Position numbers and translations under genes: made by a program
Shown here: piece after piece, positions 15,727 to 24,432 of the stretch
How positions within the stretch are numbered: position 1 is the stretch's first letter
Layout of the letters: the number at the start of each line of letters is the position of its first letter
Source: Bacillota bacterium
GTDB taxonomy: Bacteria; Actinomycetota; Aquicultoria; Aquicultorales; Aquicultoraceae
Assembly: GCA_023511485.1 (NCBI GenBank)
Contig: JAIMBH010000009.1
Coordinates: 1-64,000 of the forward strand
Reading direction: 5' to 3'
Length of the DNA stretch: 64,000 bases
Notes under the pieces: generated by a model
The model's database searches: none
Seen by the model: the letters and a program-made list of their open reading frames with translations, nothing else
Told to the model about the DNA's origin: nothing

Positions 15727-16294
15727 TTTAAATCCCTCCAAATCATTTTTGCGTTATATCTCATATCTCTTCTTAAATTTTCCCCATACCATCATTTGAC
15801 CTAAACGCATAAAGTAAGAAAGGCTGCCGCGCAAAAATAGGAGAGAATTGGAATATCGCTAACTATAAAGTGCAGGTTGAGTTTTCTGTACCTATGGCCT
15901 AGGTTCTCTTTAAGGAAAACTGTACGCTTTAACATATAGATGCCGCAGGTAAACAAACTATATGAGATGCATTCTCAAATAGTCAAAAATATTTTTTTCT
16001 GCTTTATCTGTGATTTTGAGCCAGCGCAATTGGTCTTTAGGTTGTGGGAGGGCTGTGAAGGATAAACTATCAACCATAACTTAAAACATTAACACCCGGT
16101 TTATTATCGACAAGGCTTTTGAAATGTTCTAATATTTAAAATACCTCTAGGGGTAAAACGGAAAACATCGCCGATTTAGCAGTGCTAAGGCCGTATCCCA
16201 GTTAAGCTCTGGGAAGGTGCGAAAGTTAAGGTGTTTAACGCATCTAACCATAAATGGTTAAACCGGTACTGATTCGTAAGGAAAGGTTGTTAGG
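15727..16294. other. 568-bp intergenic region with a hairpin-rich leader
   Basis: No supported ORF. The right third (16176-16260) holds four successive short hairpins described separately. The left part shows no clear repeat or gene. Confidence 0.6.
16176..16260 (+). ncRNA. Hairpin-rich leader RNA upstream of the 16295 lipoprotein gene (class unknown)
   Basis: Four consecutive hairpins: TTAGC/GCTAA (16176-16188), CCCAG/CTGGG (16197-16213), GTTAA/TTAAC (16225-16239) and TAACCAT/ATGGTTA (16245-16260). The linker GGAAGGTGCGAAAG lies between the second and third. The lipoprotein start follows 34 bp later. The hallmark cores of c-di-GMP, cobalamin, SAM, TPP and c-di-AMP riboswitches were looked for by eye and not found. 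It may be a regulatory leader of an unknown class or a coincidental set. Confidence 0.35.
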
Positions 16295-16807
16295 TTGAGC
16301 GCTAAAACAAAAATATTGCTGACGGTAAGTGTTGTTGTCATATCGATCTTTACGATAACAGCATGCGACAGGCAAAGCGATGGCCTGTCTGGAAATGCGG
16401 AAGGCCAAAGAGCTAATAAACCCCAGCAGGACATTGTAAGCGAGTTGGAATCCAAAAATGTGAGGGCAAATAAGCCTGCGGAAAATGAGCTCTTTGTTAC
16501 CATAATATCGGTTACTTCTCCTGTAAGCCCTGGCGGAACTCCAACAACTGTTTTTGTAAAAACTAAGCCTGGAGCGGTTTGCAATATAAAGGCCGGATAT
16601 AAAGGCGGCTCTAATGAGGAGAAAGCTCTGACTGAAAAAGTAGCTGACGCAAACGGTCTTGTATCGTGGAGCTGGACGGTAGATCCATCGGTATCCTTAG
16701 GCACATATCCTATAACGGTAACGGCAACTGATCCTGCCGGGAGCGGTAAAATTGTGACAGTACAAGAAAATATCGAGGTTAAAACCGCAGAGGAATGCAA
16801 AAAGTGA
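16295..16807 (+). CDS. Lipoprotein with C-terminal Ig-like domain
   Basis: A 170-residue predicted lipoprotein starting with TTG at 16295. Residues ~3-23 are a lipoprotein signal (KILLTVSVVVISIFTITAC) with the lipobox I-T-A-C. The N-terminal ~30 mature residues are polar and probably disordered. The C-terminal domain (~65-165, VTSPVSPGGTPTTVFVKTKP, then GTYPITVTATDPAG) has the alternating beta pattern of bacterial Ig-like folds. The role is unknown; cell-surface adhesion or sensing is a guess. The hairpin-rich leader is immediately upstream and a strong terminator downstream. Confidence 0.75.
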   Translation: MSAKTKILLTVSVVVISIFTITACDRQSDGLSGNAEGQRANKPQQDIVSELESKNVRANKPAENELFVTIISVTSPVSPGGTPTTVFVKTKPGAVCNIKAGYKGGSNEEKALTEKVADANGLVSWSWTVDPSVSLGTYPITVTATDPAGSGKIVTVQENIEVKTAEECKK

Positions 16808-16854
16808 AGTACTAAGAAATAGCTGGATCGGTGATCTCGCTAAGCAATAAGGTT

Positions 16855-16881
16855 AAAAAAGGATATTTTCGTCCTTTTTTT
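16855..16881 (+). terminator. Intrinsic terminator after the lipoprotein gene
   Basis: AAAAAAGGA / TCCTTTTTT stem with an 8-nt loop and T-run. Confidence 0.85.
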
Positions 16882-17132
16882 GTTTTAATGTCCTTTTATG
16901 CGCAATCTACCAGTTTAATATTTGCTGCATTTGTGCAAACACTTACTTGAAACTTAAAACCAGACTTCTAAAACGGGATACTAAGCACTAAGAACTAAAA
17001 ACTAGCTACGATTTTAACAAGTAGACTTAGTTCCTTGTTATAGTTAATAATCAGGGGTCTTTCAGTTTTCAACCAGGTTAGAGGTCGGTCTAATTTTCGG
17101 TACTTTTCGGTGCCTAAATGGAGGTTTGGGTT

Positions 17133-18053
17133 ATGGAAAGTAAATATGCAAGAGTGGCATTAGTAAAAACAGAATTTGTCGATAGAGGGATTGAGCAAAC
17201 CATTGAACTTGCTGGTGGGCTTACTGGGCTTGAGCCGGGCATGGTTGTTCTTATTAAACCAAACGTAAACTCAAACGACCCTTTCCCGGCGACGTCTAAT
17301 CCTGAAACTGTAGTTGCGCTTGTTAATTATGTTAAACAGTATAAGCCAAGACAGATTATCGTAGGCGATGCCTCAAATGCAAGCTATCTGCCGACTGTCG
17401 ATTCCATGCGGGACCTTGGTATTTACCAGGCGGCACAAGAAGCTGGGGCTGATGTGGTTGGTTTCGAAGAGGGGGTCTGGGTTGAGGTGGCTCCACCTGG
17501 GGCCAAACATTGGCACCAATTCAAAGTTTCTGAGGTGCTTCTAAACGCAGATTATGTAATATCGCAATGCGTTGTGAAAACGCATTTTCTTGCGGGCTAT
17601 TCGATGGCTCTAAAGAACTGGATGGGTGTCGTTGATCACCGCAGCCGATATTCGCTCCATATGTCGGCTCGCGACCTATTTTACAAAAGGATAGCCGAGC
17701 TTAACCTTGCACGACCTGCTGATTTCGTACTGCTTGATGGGACATGGGCGATGGTTACAGGAGGGCCTTTTCATGGGGATACTATTAATGCGAATCTTAT
17801 GGTGGCGACGGCTAATATAACGGCTGCGGATGCCGTAGGATTATCAATCCTTAAATATCTGGGTACGACCGAGCGGATTGAAAATGTTAGCGTATGGAGC
17901 CAGCCTGTGCTTCGCCACGGCGTAGAGATCGGCTTGGGTGCGAAATCGGGAGCCGATATCGAATTGATCTGCAGGAACTTTGACGATGTGGACGTCTTGA
18001 AAGATTTTTTAGAAATACCTAAAGAACCTGAAGAGCGGCCAAAAAGCGCATAG
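17133..18053 (+). CDS. DUF362 domain protein
   Basis: A 306-residue DUF362 family protein, a group often fused to or near ferredoxin-like modules. Typical features are VVLIKPNVNSNDPFPATSNP, IIVGDASNASYLPT, ISQCVVKTHFLAGYSMALKN and ADAVGLSILKYLG. No CxxCxxC ferredoxin extension is present. The ATG at 17133 is chosen because GGAGG (17120-17124) lies 9 nt upstream; an in-frame ATG at 17118 overlaps that motif. The biochemical role is not established for this form. Confidence 0.88.
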   Translation: MESKYARVALVKTEFVDRGIEQTIELAGGLTGLEPGMVVLIKPNVNSNDPFPATSNPETVVALVNYVKQYKPRQIIVGDASNASYLPTVDSMRDLGIYQAAQEAGADVVGFEEGVWVEVAPPGAKHWHQFKVSEVLLNADYVISQCVVKTHFLAGYSMALKNWMGVVDHRSRYSLHMSARDLFYKRIAELNLARPADFVLLDGTWAMVTGGPFHGDTINANLMVATANITAADAVGLSILKYLGTTERIENVSVWSQPVLRHGVEIGLGAKSGADIELICRNFDDVDVLKDFLEIPKEPEERPKSA

Positions 18054-18055
18054 AA

Positions 18056-18805
18056 TTAATTAACGTGATTACAGAGCTTTTCCTCATAGGTGCCCTCAGC
18101 ATGGTCTTCTTTTTGTGGAGGCAGGTAGTTGGTTATCGGGTAACTTGCGCCGGAGTTTTGGTTCTCAAGTGCCATAGCGTTCATCATTTCGCGCAGTACC
18201 AGCGAGACAGCCTGGGTTCTGTCTCTGACCTTGAGTTTTCTTAATATAACTTTTATATGGGATTTCACCGTTTCGGGACTAAGATAGAGGATATCTGCTA
18301 TTTCACGGTTTGTATGGCCAAGCAGCAGGAGGTTAAGTATTTCCTGCTGGCGCGCACCAAGGCTATTTAAGACATAACCGTTGCCCGTGCTATGAATCTG
18401 CTTCATATAGTGGCTGTGAATATAAGTTTCGCCACGAGCTACTGTTCTTATAGCTTCGACCATATCGCTACTGCTGATCGTTTTTAGGCAATGTCCCTTG
18501 ATACCAAGCTGACGGGCAAAATCAAAACGGTTCTTGTTGCTCCAATCGGTTATCGAGATAAAGTTAATACTTGCGGTGAGGGGTCTGAAATCGTCCACGA
18601 CCTGCTTTATTTGATTTATCTGGGGCGGTTCGATTGATTGGGCATCGATGATCACCACATTTGGCGATTTTTGCAGGGCTAACGCCTTACACCCGACAAG
18701 GTCGCCGGTAATGCCAACCAGGGAAATATCAGCAGTTTTTGAAAGTATTTCCCGCAAACCATGGATAATAAGGTCAGCTTTTGTTACGAGTGCAACTCGG
18801 ATCAT
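18056..18805 (-). CDS. LuxR-family response regulator
   Basis: A 249-residue two-domain regulator. The N-terminal receiver-like domain (~1-120) keeps a likely phospho-accepting Asp (NVVIIDAQ) and the conserved Lys (HCLKTISSS). The usual DD/DE acidic pair near residue 9 is reduced to KADL, so phosphorylation may be weak. The C-terminal LuxR HTH (~140-215) reads LGARQQEILNLLLLGHTNRE, IADILYLSPETVKSHIKVIL, KLKVRDRTQAVSL. The tail (~215-249) is low in conservation. It stops 2 bp after the convergent DUF362 gene; no histidine kinase is nearby. Confidence 0.9.
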   Translation of the reverse strand: MIRVALVTKADLIIHGLREILSKTADISLVGITGDLVGCKALALQKSPNVVIIDAQSIEPPQINQIKQVVDDFRPLTASINFISITDWSNKNRFDFARQLGIKGHCLKTISSSDMVEAIRTVARGETYIHSHYMKQIHSTGNGYVLNSLGARQQEILNLLLLGHTNREIADILYLSPETVKSHIKVILRKLKVRDRTQAVSLVLREMMNAMALENQNSGASYPITNYLPPQKEDHAEGTYEEKLCNHVN

Positions 18806-19043
18806 GCCACTCTCCTTGCCAGTTATCCGCCTACTCTAGGGTAACAGAAATCAAGCAACAAATCATCCTATTGAGTGAAAGCATAAGCTTTAAGAAAGCA
18901 ATTTTGCAGCTCAAATATAAAGTTGTGTTAGCTATTTGTCGAAAAACAAAGCAACAGGTTTAAAAAATTTCTTAAGCAGCCCAGGTACTTCAAATCTTGG
19001 CTTTTTACTATCTTATGATCGAATATTATACCAGGAGGATTAT

Positions 19044-20780
19044 ATGAATCGGTTTTTTGAAAAGGTTCGCTCAATGAAGATGGGTCACTTAATTATGGGT
19101 GCCGTTGCTCTGACATTAATTCCTATATTAATAGAGGGCAGCGCAACTGTAATCGGCGTTATGTCGGTAGGTAGCCGCACTAAAAATTTCCAAAACAATG
19201 CAAGAGTTATGCAAAACCTGGACGAGCTGAGGTATACCTTCCAAAACTATCGCATAAGCGTATATCAAATGCTGTATATGATGGATAACAGCAGGCTTGA
19301 AGAACTAAACAGGCTAAATAGTGAGATGGATAGGCTTATTGGTGAGATGAAAAAAAGTGGCGTCGATGCCGAGTCCATCGCCGATATAGAGGCCAAGCGA
19401 ACTGCATACATGGCAGAAGTAAAACCGATTCTAGATAACTATACCAATAAAGATTATGTCTTAACGCTTATTCCTAAAGCCATATCGGCTCAAAATGAAT
19501 ATATGTCTACTCTTGATGCTATGGAGAAAAGAGTAGACAGTAGCGAGAAAAAAGCTTCGCAAGACGTTCAGGACTCTGTATCAAATTTAGTCCGCACTAT
19601 AACGCTCTCGGTTATATTAACTGCCATTATTGTAATTATAGTCGCTTTTCTGATTCAGCGCGTTATCATTGTCCCGCTTCGGGAATCGTTTAGCAAATTG
19701 GGAGAAATGTCACGAAGTCTTGCATTGTCAAGCCAGGAGCTTTTAAACAATGCTAACGAGATAAGCCAGGCGACATCGCAAATTACCACAACTATCGGGC
19801 AGGTTGCGGCAGGTGCCGGCGAGCAAAGCAGAAACGCCAGCGAGGTCGAGAGCCTGGTAGGACAGATCTCAAATATTATTAATCAGGTTGCAGTTGGTGC
19901 GCAAACTCAGGCAACTAGCGTAGCCGATACTGCAGCCAGTGTTAACCAGCTAATAGAGTCGATCAACAAGGTATCAGAGAGTTCACACATGGTGGCTGAG
20001 GTTGTTGATTCGACCTCAACCACTGCCGAGAGAGGAAAATCTGCTGTTGGGGAGACTGTAACCGGCATGCAAAGGATTAAAGACACTGTCTTAGACAGTG
20101 CCAACAAAATACAGACCCTTGGAGAGAAGTCAAAACAAATCGGTGAGATCATAGAAGTAATAGATGACATAGCAGAGCAGACCAATCTACTTGCTCTTAA
20201 TGCTGCGATAGAGGCAGCAAGAGCAGGAGAGCACGGTAAAGGATTTGCAGTAGTTGCAGATGAGGTAAGAAAACTAGCTGAAAGAAGTGCCCGTGCAACA
20301 GGTGAGATAGCAGAGCTTATAAAAGGAATTCAGGACGAGACAATGCAGGCTGTGGAGGCTATGCAGAGAGGTACTTCTGAAGTTGAGGCTGGCTCTGAGC
20401 TTGCACACCATGCCGGAACTGCTATTGAGGAGATGATGGCCTCAATTAGACAGGTGATTATGCAGATAGCCAGCGTGTCTGAGAGTGCCGAGCAAATGGC
20501 CTTTGCGAGCAATCAAGTCTCGCAGGCAATTGACCAGATTGCCGCAATCAGCCAGGAGAATTCTGCGTCAGCTGAGGAAGTCGCCTCGTCAACAGGAAGC
20601 CTGGTTAATGCGGTGAGTTCGATTGCTGCGTCAGCTGAGGAAAGTGCCGCATCCGCCGAGGAGGTTTCGGCTACTTCAGAAGAACAGGCCGCCTCAGTGC
20701 AGGAGATTGCTGCTAAAGTTCAAACATTGGCAAGCATGTCTGATGAGCTGGATAAGATGGTTGCAAGCTTTAAGCTCTAA
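19044..20780 (+). CDS. Methyl-accepting chemotaxis protein
   Basis: A 578-residue chemoreceptor. TM1 is ~10-36 ([20 protein letters not shown]). A periplasmic/extracellular four-helix-bundle-like ligand domain spans ~37-180. TM2 is ~185-208 ([17 protein letters not shown]). The cytoplasmic signalling hairpin has the conserved tip [20 protein letters not shown], then [21 protein letters not shown] clear HAMP is not obvious, and there is no C-terminal CheR pentapeptide. The start ATG at 19044 has AGGAGG just upstream; a longer frame from 18936 lacks one. No che genes are in the window, so the receptor is an orphan here. Confidence 0.93.
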   Translation: MNRFFEKVRSMKMGHLIMGAVALTLIPILIEGSATVIGVMSVGSRTKNFQNNARVMQNLDELRYTFQNYRISVYQMLYMMDNSRLEELNRLNSEMDRLIGEMKKSGVDAESIADIEAKRTAYMAEVKPILDNYTNKDYVLTLIPKAISAQNEYMSTLDAMEKRVDSSEKKASQDVQDSVSNLVRTITLSVILTAIIVIIVAFLIQRVIIVPLRESFSKLGEMSRSLALSSQELLNNANEISQATSQITTTIGQVAAGAGEQSRNASEVESLVGQISNIINQVAVGAQTQATSVADTAASVNQLIESINKVSESSHMVAEVVDSTSTTAERGKSAVGETVTGMQRIKDTVLDSANKIQTLGEKSKQIGEIIEVIDDIAEQTNLLALNAAIEAARAGEHGKGFAVVADEVRKLAERSARATGEIAELIKGIQDETMQAVEAMQRGTSEVEAGSELAHHAGTAIEEMMASIRQVIMQIASVSESAEQMAFASNQVSQAIDQIAAISQENSASAEEVASSTGSLVNAVSSIAASAEESAASAEEVSATSEEQAASVQEIAAKVQTLASMSDELDKMVASFKL

Positions 20781-21011
20781 AATGAAACATTTGAGCTCGT
20801 AAGCTCGGTGCGCAGCCCTTTAAGGCGCAAATAAAGGCATATGGTCTACAAGGTAGCAAATTTTAATCTATAGATTAAAATTAAGCGGTAACATCTTAAA
20901 CAGTAAAGCTAAACATAAACCTAATGGCCAAAAAGCGCTGGTAAACACTATCATAAGGTCATATATCCGGTAAAGATTATACATACCTAAGGGTAAACTG
21001 GAGAGTTAATA
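20781..21011. other. Intergenic region without gene
   Basis: 231 bp, AT-rich, convergent ends of the MCP and the 21012 gene. A CATACCTAAGGGTAAAC stretch near 20980 resembles ATACCTCTAGGGGTAAAAC at 16141-16159; the meaning is unclear. Confidence 0.4.
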
Positions 21012-21209
21012 TCAATCGGATTTCTTTTTCTTCCTTATCTTTCTGTGTCGTATCTGCTCTGGCGTTATCTCAGGAGACGTAATCGGATAAACGGGTCGTT
21101 CTTCGGCCTCAGCGTGCTCCTCTTCTTTTCGCATCAAATGGCCCCGTCTTTTACCTGTCTCTGTATCTTCTTCGGTGTCGGGTAAAATATGGTCTCTTTC
21201 CTCAGCCAT
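21012..21209 (-). CDS. Small charged hypothetical protein (65 aa)
   Basis: Not recognised. It is highly charged and low-complexity (EERDHILPDTEEDTETGKRR, EEEHAEAEERP), ending in a lysine-rich RKIRKKKKSD tail. It is probably disordered. AGAGGTGA precedes the ATG at a suitable distance, which supports translation. Confidence 0.6.
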   Translation of the reverse strand: MAEERDHILPDTEEDTETGKRRGHLMRKEEEHAEAEERPVYPITSPEITPEQIRHRKIRKKKKSD

Positions 21210-21439
21210 AAAAAATCACCTCTATAGCTTATTTCCATAAAATGTTTTAGACAAATCACAAAATTTGCTCGGTAAAGCCGCTAAATAGATGCTTTATTAG
21301 AGGTAGCGGAATGAAAACAATCTGGCGATAGGGGTAGAAGATGTGGCAGGGCTATTGCTAAAATGTTATCATTGCTTTCATTCTGCAACCGGAGGGCTTA
21401 AAGAGAGGTTAAAAAGTTACAATTTAATTGGAGGTGTTT

Positions 21440-22222
21440 ATGCTGGGAAACCTGGGTGAGTTCAGGAAATCGATTATCATTATTATCCTGGTAGCGCTAA
21501 TCGCTATCTCGATTGCCGTAGCTGGTTGTTCGACTAAGGTTGAGGTCAGCAAGAGCACAGAAGGCGTAAAGGAAGGTGCCGGTGGGGCTGAGATGGTTGA
21601 GCTTAAAAGACCCGAAGTTGTTAAGTCGGGAAGTGAGGCCTTAAAATTACTAGAAGATGGAAATAAAAGGTTTGCGGAAGATAGGCTGGCGTCAAAGGAT
21701 GTTGGGTCCAGTAGGCGGGCGGAGCTAGTGGAGGGGCAGAAGCCCTTTGCTATAATCCTAAGCTGTTCCGATTCCCGTGTCCCGCCGGAAATAGTTTTCG
21801 ACGAGGGACTTGGGGACTTATTTGTTATCCGGGTTGCAGGCAATGTTGCAGATACAGTAGCGCTTGGAAGTATTGAGTATGCTGTAGAGCACCTACACGT
21901 ACCGCTGCTGATTGTTATGGGCCACAGCGGTTGCGGTGCCGTAAAAGCTACTGTAGAGGGCGGTGATATCCCACCAAACATCGCAGCAATCGCTGAGAAG
22001 ATCAAGCCTTCGGTTGATATTGCTAAGTCTAAAGAAAAAGAGGAAGATGCAATTATCGAAGCAGCGGTTACTGAAAATGTTAAGGCTGTTATTAAGGACA
22101 TTAAGGCGCATAGTTCGATAGTCAAAGAGATGTCAGAAAGCGGGAAACTTAAGGTTGTTGGAGCCAAGTACGATCTTAAGACAGGAAAGGTCGAATTTAT
22201 AGATAGCGGCTCAGCTGAATAG
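21440..22222 (+). CDS. Exported beta-carbonic anhydrase lipoprotein
   Basis: A 260-residue beta-class carbonic anhydrase (CO2/bicarbonate interconversion) with a lipoprotein signal. Residues ~10-30 are hydrophobic (SIIIIILVALIAISIAVAGC) with lipobox V-A-G-C and Cys30. A short linker precedes the enzyme (~55-255). Zinc and active-site motifs are intact: ILSCSDSRVPPEIVFD, RVAGNVAD, IEYAVEHLHVPLLIVMGHSG followed by CGAVKA. TTGGAGGTG precedes ATG 21440. Most bacterial beta-CAs are cytoplasmic, so a membrane-anchored external form suggests bicarbonate capture or pH control at the surface. Confidence 0.92.
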   Translation: MLGNLGEFRKSIIIIILVALIAISIAVAGCSTKVEVSKSTEGVKEGAGGAEMVELKRPEVVKSGSEALKLLEDGNKRFAEDRLASKDVGSSRRAELVEGQKPFAIILSCSDSRVPPEIVFDEGLGDLFVIRVAGNVADTVALGSIEYAVEHLHVPLLIVMGHSGCGAVKATVEGGDIPPNIAAIAEKIKPSVDIAKSKEKEEDAIIEAAVTENVKAVIKDIKAHSSIVKEMSESGKLKVVGAKYDLKTGKVEFIDSGSAE

Positions 22223-22422
22223 GTTAGGTTATAATTGTTATTTTACGATTATCGGGCGGGTGGTTTAAGTACTTCCCGCCCTAGGTCTTTTATCTGAGCT
22301 ATCTTCAACAATTCGATAGATTTTTATTCGATAGATTTTCGGCTTTCAGTTCTCAGGTATACAGAGCCAACAAATAGACTATAATATGTTAAACTAGGTG
22401 AAGCAAAAAGCTGGAGGTTGTC

Positions 22423-22959
22423 ATGGGTAATTACAAAGACGATTTGCTTCAGATATTAAAAGAAAAGGCGCTAGTTTTTGGCGAGGTCACGCTCTCCTCA
22501 GGCGAGAAAAGCAATTATTATATTGATTGCAGAAGAGTGACTTTGGATGCAAAAGGTGCGTTTTTAGTAGGTGAGGTGCTATCGGATATGCTAGAGGATG
22601 CCGATGCAGTGGGGGGGCTGACGCTCGGTGCAGATCCGATAGCAGCTGCAATAGCAGTGCGAAGTTACGAGAAGGGAAATCCTGTTTCAGCATTTATTGT
22701 AAGAAAAGGACAGAAGGCGCACGGCATGATGAAACGCATAGAAGGCCCTATCGCTTCTAACTCGAAAGTTGTCATTGTCGATGATGTAATCACTAAAGGC
22801 GGTTCTGTACTTGAGGCTATAGAAGCCGCCGAATCTGAAGGCCATCGGGTATTAAAAGCCATATGTCTTGTAGATAGGCAGCAGGGTGGAAGCGACATGA
22901 TAAGGAGCAAGGGCTATAAGCTTGAGGTCTTATTCAACCCTGCCGATCTCGGTATCTAG
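22423..22959 (+). CDS. pyrE: Orotate phosphoribosyltransferase
   Basis: Transfers phosphoribosyl from PRPP to orotate in UMP synthesis. It has 178 residues, with a type I PRTase fold: substrate hood SSGEKSNYYIDCRRV, GLTLGADPIAAAIA, VRKGQKAHG, and the PRPP loop VVIVDDVITKGGSVLEAIEA. GCTGGAGG precedes the ATG. A TATAAT lies ~40 bp upstream. It stands apart from other pyr genes. The sequence is the short form seen in Gram-positive and archaeal relatives. Confidence 0.95.
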   Translation: MGNYKDDLLQILKEKALVFGEVTLSSGEKSNYYIDCRRVTLDAKGAFLVGEVLSDMLEDADAVGGLTLGADPIAAAIAVRSYEKGNPVSAFIVRKGQKAHGMMKRIEGPIASNSKVVIVDDVITKGGSVLEAIEAAESEGHRVLKAICLVDRQQGGSDMIRSKGYKLEVLFNPADLGI

Positions 22960-23051
22960 ATATCCATCAACTATCTTTTCTCTCAACTAACGTTTTCAAT
23001 AAACCAATTGAGTAGTTAAAAGAAGTTTTAAAAAGGGTTTGGCTCATATAC

Positions 23052-23080
23052 TTTCCTTGTCGGCATAATTGGTGTATAAT
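23052..23080 (+). promoter_or_regulatory. Putative promoter of the DsrE selenoprotein gene
   Basis: TTTCCT, 17-nt spacer, then a perfect TATAAT (23075-23080). It gives a leader of ~160 nt. Confidence 0.45.
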
Positions 23081-23098
23081 ATACCCCGTATAGTATGA

Positions 23099-23125
23099 GC
23101 ATGTCAGAGGGGCTATCTGACATGC
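23099..23125 (+). promoter_or_regulatory. 10-bp inverted repeat in the DsrE gene leader
   Basis: GCATGTCAGA / TCTGACATGC with a 7-nt loop starts about 19 nt after the -10 box. It could be an operator or an attenuator hairpin; no T-run follows directly. Confidence 0.55.
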
Positions 23126-23247
23126 ATGAATTAGAGCAAACAAAAGGCGGTTACCAGTTTAGAAGGATCGCATACTCGCCGATAACTATATAAATTAAAT
23201 GTATGGCAACTAATAACGGTGGCAATCCTTAGATTTTTAGGAGGTTA

Positions 23248-23748
23248 GTGTTGAGCGAAGCGACTACGACTATGCCCAAAAAAGCAACTATCATTGCCTG
23301 GAGTGACGATTTAGACAAGGTCTATCCCCAATTAATTTTAGCGACTACCGCAGCAGCTTACGATGTGGAGGTCACCGTATTTGTCACCTTCTGGGGGCTC
23401 TTGGCTTTTAAGAAGAAAAACCTGGGCATCACAGGCAAAGACTGGATGACCAAGATGATGGGGTTCATGAAAAGGGGATCAACAGATAGGCTCAAGATTT
23501 CCCAGATGAATATGGGTGGCATGGGAACCTGGATGATGAGGCAGATCTTTAAGAAAGAGAAGGTTGCAAGCCTTGATAGCCTGATTGAGATGGCTATGCT
23601 ATCCGGTGTTAAATTCATCCCCTGACAAATGACAATGGATGCTTTTGGATTAAAGCATGAGGATTTAATCGATGGGATGGAGCCAGCTGCTGGTGCTTCA
23701 ATGGCAATTGCCGCTGCCTTGGAATCACAGATTAACTGGTTTATTTAA
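23248..23748 (+). CDS. DsrE-family protein with in-frame TGA at the active-site position: probable selenoprotein
   Basis: The frame from GTG 23248 (or TTG 23251), after GGAGG at 23240-23244, runs 125 codons to a TGA at 23623-23625. It continues without another stop to TAA at 23746-23748, giving 166 residues, the usual length of DsrE/DsrF/DrsH-like proteins. Homology is continuous across the TGA: upstream MNMGGMGTWMMRQIF and SLIEMAMLSGVKFIP, downstream QMTMDAFGLKHEDLIDGMEP. Family members have KFIACxMSMDVMGI here, with Cys exactly where TGA stands, so residue 126 is predicted to be selenocysteine. A SECIS-like hairpin begins 13 nt after the TGA. DsrE-like selenoproteins are known in other bacteria. 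Standard gene callers would end the gene at 23625 and lose the redox residue. Alternatives: a Cys-codon sequencing error (TGT/TGC to TGA) or a dead gene. No sel genes are in the window. Confidence 0.85.
23639..23658 (+). promoter_or_regulatory. Candidate bacterial SECIS element
   Basis: Perfect 7-bp stem ATGCTTT / AAAGCAT with apical loop TGGATT containing guanines. The apical loop lies about 21-26 nt after the TGA (23623-23625), inside the range reported for bacterial SECIS elements. It is within the coding sequence, as expected for bacterial SelB recognition. Confidence 0.7.
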
Positions 23749-23812
23749 GGGAACCCAAATATAGTAACTTTGAGTAACTTTGCAGAATAATTTTTCAGAT
23801 AATCCAGCCGGG

Positions 23813-23856
23813 AAACCGGTGCCGGGCAACGTACAAAATATTCCCGGCACCGGTTT
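23813..23856. terminator. Bidirectional terminator
   Basis: 14-bp stem (23813-23826 with 23843-23856), 16-nt loop, TTTT on the right. It separates the convergent DsrE and FKBP genes. Confidence 0.82.
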
Positions 23857-23868
23857 TAAATTACGATC

Positions 23869-24294
23869 CTAATCTTGGACGTCTATGACTTCAACGTCAA
23901 TTTTAAGAGTTTTGCCTGCCATGGGATGATTGAAGTCGATATCAACGTAGTCGGGCTTTACGTCCTTAACTACTCCGATATACGTGTTGCCATCCTGGCT
24001 CATTGCCTGTAGTTGCATTCCTATTTGTGGCTCAATATCTGGTGGCAAGTCTTCCTTTGGAACATGAAGCACTTTGTCTTCGACGTAATCTCCGTAAGCA
24101 TCCTCAGGCTGAATAACCAATTCTTTTTTGGCACCTTTATCTAGCCCCTCTACACCTTTTTCCAAACCCGGAATAACTTGACCTGAGCCCTGGACGTAAA
24201 TGAGTGGCTCGTTTGGTTCCGTCTGGTCTATTAGCTGGTTATTGACATAAACTTTATAATCTAGTGTTACAACTGAGCCATCTTTAATTGACAT
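23869..24294 (-). CDS. FKBP-type peptidyl-prolyl isomerase (SlyD-like)
   Basis: A 141-residue cytoplasmic prolyl isomerase/chaperone. The FKBP fold is split by an insert-in-flap domain. Motifs: LIYVQGSGQVIPGLEKGVEG, KKELVIQPEDAYGDY, IGMQLQAMSQDG and VDIDFNHPMAGKTLKIDVEV. No His-rich metal-binding tail as in E. coli SlyD. GAAAGGA precedes the ATG. A second FKBP gene of the same length lies at 27.4 kb, and the two are clear paralogues. Confidence 0.93.
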   Translation of the reverse strand: MSIKDGSVVTLDYKVYVNNQLIDQTEPNEPLIYVQGSGQVIPGLEKGVEGLDKGAKKELVIQPEDAYGDYVEDKVLHVPKEDLPPDIEPQIGMQLQAMSQDGNTYIGVVKDVKPDYVDIDFNHPMAGKTLKIDVEVIDVQD

Positions 24295-24432
24295 GAGAAA
24301 TCCTTTCTACTCGTGAAATCGGCATTGCTGTCAGTCAGGGTTCAGTCGGACCTGCATGACAAATATTTTATACCGATTTGTGTCTTTTTTAACCATGGCT
24401 ATAATGACGATAGATCGCAGGTCACAGTTGTT

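Noticed and set aside
16150-16260. GEMM (c-di-GMP) or cobalamin riboswitch
   Set aside because: The invariant core sequences (for example GCCACTG for cobalamin or the CGCAAAGCC region of GEMM) are absent.
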